NCBI GenBank assembly: GCA_902496005.1
Contig: CABUZI010000039.1
Span: 1-14,388 of the forward strand
Origin: an uncultured Collinsella sp.
Lineage (GTDB): Bacteria > Actinomycetota > Coriobacteriia > Coriobacteriales > Coriobacteriaceae
Direction of reading: 5' to 3'
DNA length: 14,388 nucleotides
A model generated the notes under the pieces. It was given only the letters and a program-made list of their open reading frames with translations. It was not told where the DNA came from and made no database searches. Shown here one piece after another: positions 13,187-14,388 of the stretch (position 1 is its first letter; every line of letters starts with the position of its first letter). The position numbers and the translations under genes are program-made.

Positions 13187-14388
13187 ATGACGAAAGGTCT
13201 GCACGTGCCTTCCGAGATCGGCAAGCTCAGGAAGGTCTGCCTGCACCGTCCCGGCGACGAGCTCCTCAACCTGCCGCCCGACGAGCTCGAGCGACTCCTG
13301 TTCGACGACGTCCCGTTCCTGGAGGTCGCACAGCAGGAGCACGACACCTTCGCCCAGATCCTGAGGGACCAGGGCGTGGAGGTCCTCTACCTCGAGAACC
13401 TCGTCGCCGAGGTGTTCGACCAGGTCCCCGGCGCCCGCGCCGAGTTCACCGACCAGTACATCGCCGAGGCCGGCATCCGCGGCCAGCACATGCCGCAGAT
13501 CGTCCGCGAGAAGCTGGACTCCATCGAGGACAACCTCGAGTTCGTCAAGAAGACCATGGCCGGCATGACCAAGGCCGAGATCGACATGCCCCTCACGGCG
13601 TCCACGACCCTCGACTCCCTGGTCAACTCCGAGTCCGAGTCCGACCTGATCATCGACCCGATGCCCAACCTCTACTTCACCCGCGACCCGTTCGCGGTCG
13701 TCGGCGAGGGCGTCAACCTCAACCGCATGTACTCGGTCACCCGCAACCGCGAGACCCTGTACGGCAAGTACGTCTTCAAGTACCACCCCGACTACAAGGA
13801 CGTCTCCCTGTACTTCCGCCGCGACTGCCAGTTCCACACCGAGGGCGGCGACGTGCTGAACATCAACGAGAAGACCCTCGCCGTCGGCATCTCCCAGCGC
13901 ACCCAGGCCGCGGCCATCGACGTCATGGCCCAGAACATCTTCTGGAACTCCGACTCCAAGGTCGAGCGCATCCTGGCCTTCGACATCCCGGTCTCGCGCG
14001 CCTTCATGCACCTCGACACGGTCTTCACCCAGATCGACGTCGATAAGTTCACGATCCACCCCGCCATCATGGGCACCCTGCGCGTCTACGAGCTGACCGC
14101 CGGCAAGAACCCGGGCGACGTGAACATCCGCCTGATCGAGGACACCCTCGAGCACGTCCTGGAGGACGCCACCGGCGTCGACCAGGTCAAGCTGATCCCC
14201 TGCGGCGGCGGCGACCCGATCGCGGCCTCCCGCGAGCAGTGGAACGACGGCTCCAACACCCTGTGCGTCGAGCCCGGCAAGATCTGCGTCTACGCCCGCA
14301 ACACCGTCACCAACGACGTGCTGTACAAGGAGGGCCTGGACCTTCTCGTCGTGCCCTCCGCCGAGCTCTCCCGCGGCCGCGGCGGCCC
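13187..14388 (+). CDS. arcA: Arginine deiminase (3' end outside window)
   Basis: This cytoplasmic enzyme hydrolyses L-arginine to citrulline and ammonia, the first step of the ATP-yielding arginine deiminase pathway. 400 codons are present and the frame is still open at the window end; the family is about 405-420 residues, so only the last few are missing. Signatures are NLYFTRDPFA (161-170, Asp167), FHTEGGD (216-222, Glu219), HLDTVFT (275-281, His275 and Asp277) and CGGGDP (339-344). The catalytic Cys, expected in the segment after the terminal ELSRGRGGP, lies just past base 14388. ATG 13187 follows AGGAGG by 2 nt and AAAGG by 9 nt. Codon use is extremely C-ending, more so than in the neighbours, as in strongly expressed genes. 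The partner genes (arcB, arcC, antiporter) would be expected downstream. Confidence 0.96.
   Translation, partial: MTKGLHVPSEIGKLRKVCLHRPGDELLNLPPDELERLLFDDVPFLEVAQQEHDTFAQILRDQGVEVLYLENLVAEVFDQVPGARAEFTDQYIAEAGIRGQHMPQIVREKLDSIEDNLEFVKKTMAGMTKAEIDMPLTASTTLDSLVNSESESDLIIDPMPNLYFTRDPFAVVGEGVNLNRMYSVTRNRETLYGKYVFKYHPDYKDVSLYFRRDCQFHTEGGDVLNINEKTLAVGISQRTQAAAIDVMAQNIFWNSDSKVERILAFDIPVSRAFMHLDTVFTQIDVDKFTIHPAIMGTLRVYELTAGKNPGDVNIRLIEDTLEHVLEDATGVDQVKLIPCGGGDPIAASREQWNDGSNTLCVEPGKICVYARNTVTNDVLYKEGLDLLVVPSAELSRGRGG

Noticed and set aside
12961..13347. 128-codon minus-strand frame across the arcA start
   Set aside because: Ser/Arg-rich antisense text over the arcA promoter and 5' codons; no supporting signal.
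13043..14155. 370-codon minus-strand open frame
   Set aside because: It is the complement of arcA; Val/Leu/Gly/Asp-rich shadow produced by strong C-ending codon bias.
1..14388. CRISPR arrays, tRNA or rRNA genes, toxin-antitoxin pairs, phage genes
   Set aside because: No regularly spaced repeats, no cloverleaf with CCA-type end, and no such protein motifs were seen; the only mobile DNA recognised is the IS110 element.

Overview
The window looks like chromosome from a GC-rich gut actinobacterium of the Coriobacteriia, most likely Collinsella or a close relative. This is an inference from codon and base composition, the gene set (DUF6020-type membrane protein, P1-family peptidase, PPK1 with a Pro/Ala tail, arginine deiminase) and the style of the long intergenic hairpins. 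No database search was possible.

Layout. 1-474 is the C-terminal part of a family 2 glycosyltransferase running in from the left. 475-836 holds no convincing gene but has two large nested palindromes. 837-3060 is a leftward block: P1-family peptidase, Maf nucleotide pyrophosphatase and a DJ-1/PfpI protein; the last two overlap by an ATGA. 3267-3566 is a small membrane protein with a zinc-ribbon tail. 3746-7037 is one ancestral gene for a secreted, membrane-anchored propeller-like protein with a zinc-ribbon tail, cut inside its signal-peptide codons by an IS110-family element (about 3786-5301). 7042-8751 is a polytopic DUF6020-type membrane protein 4 nt downstream. 8800-12629 is leftward: an RlmD/TrmA-type RNA uracil methyltransferase and polyphosphate kinase 1. 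12630-13186 is an AT-rich regulatory region. 13187 to the window end is arginine deiminase, cut just before its catalytic cysteine.

The most interesting object is the IS110 element. Joining base 3785 to base 5302 removes 1516 bp, collapses a 5-bp direct repeat (CCTAT) to one copy, and restores a single 591-codon frame with a full signal peptide. The non-coding stretch upstream of the transposase can fold into a bridge-RNA target-binding loop. Its two unpaired sides match the two sides of this very insertion site: 10 nt of the left flank, and 7 nt across the core. The window therefore seems to hold guide RNA, recombinase and programmed target together.

Functionally, the other genes are mostly housekeeping: nucleotide-pool hygiene (Maf), stress or deglycase-like activity (DJ-1), RNA modification, polyphosphate storage and arginine fermentation. 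The 3267-8751 block is a cell-envelope module of unknown purpose, likely impaired by the insertion.
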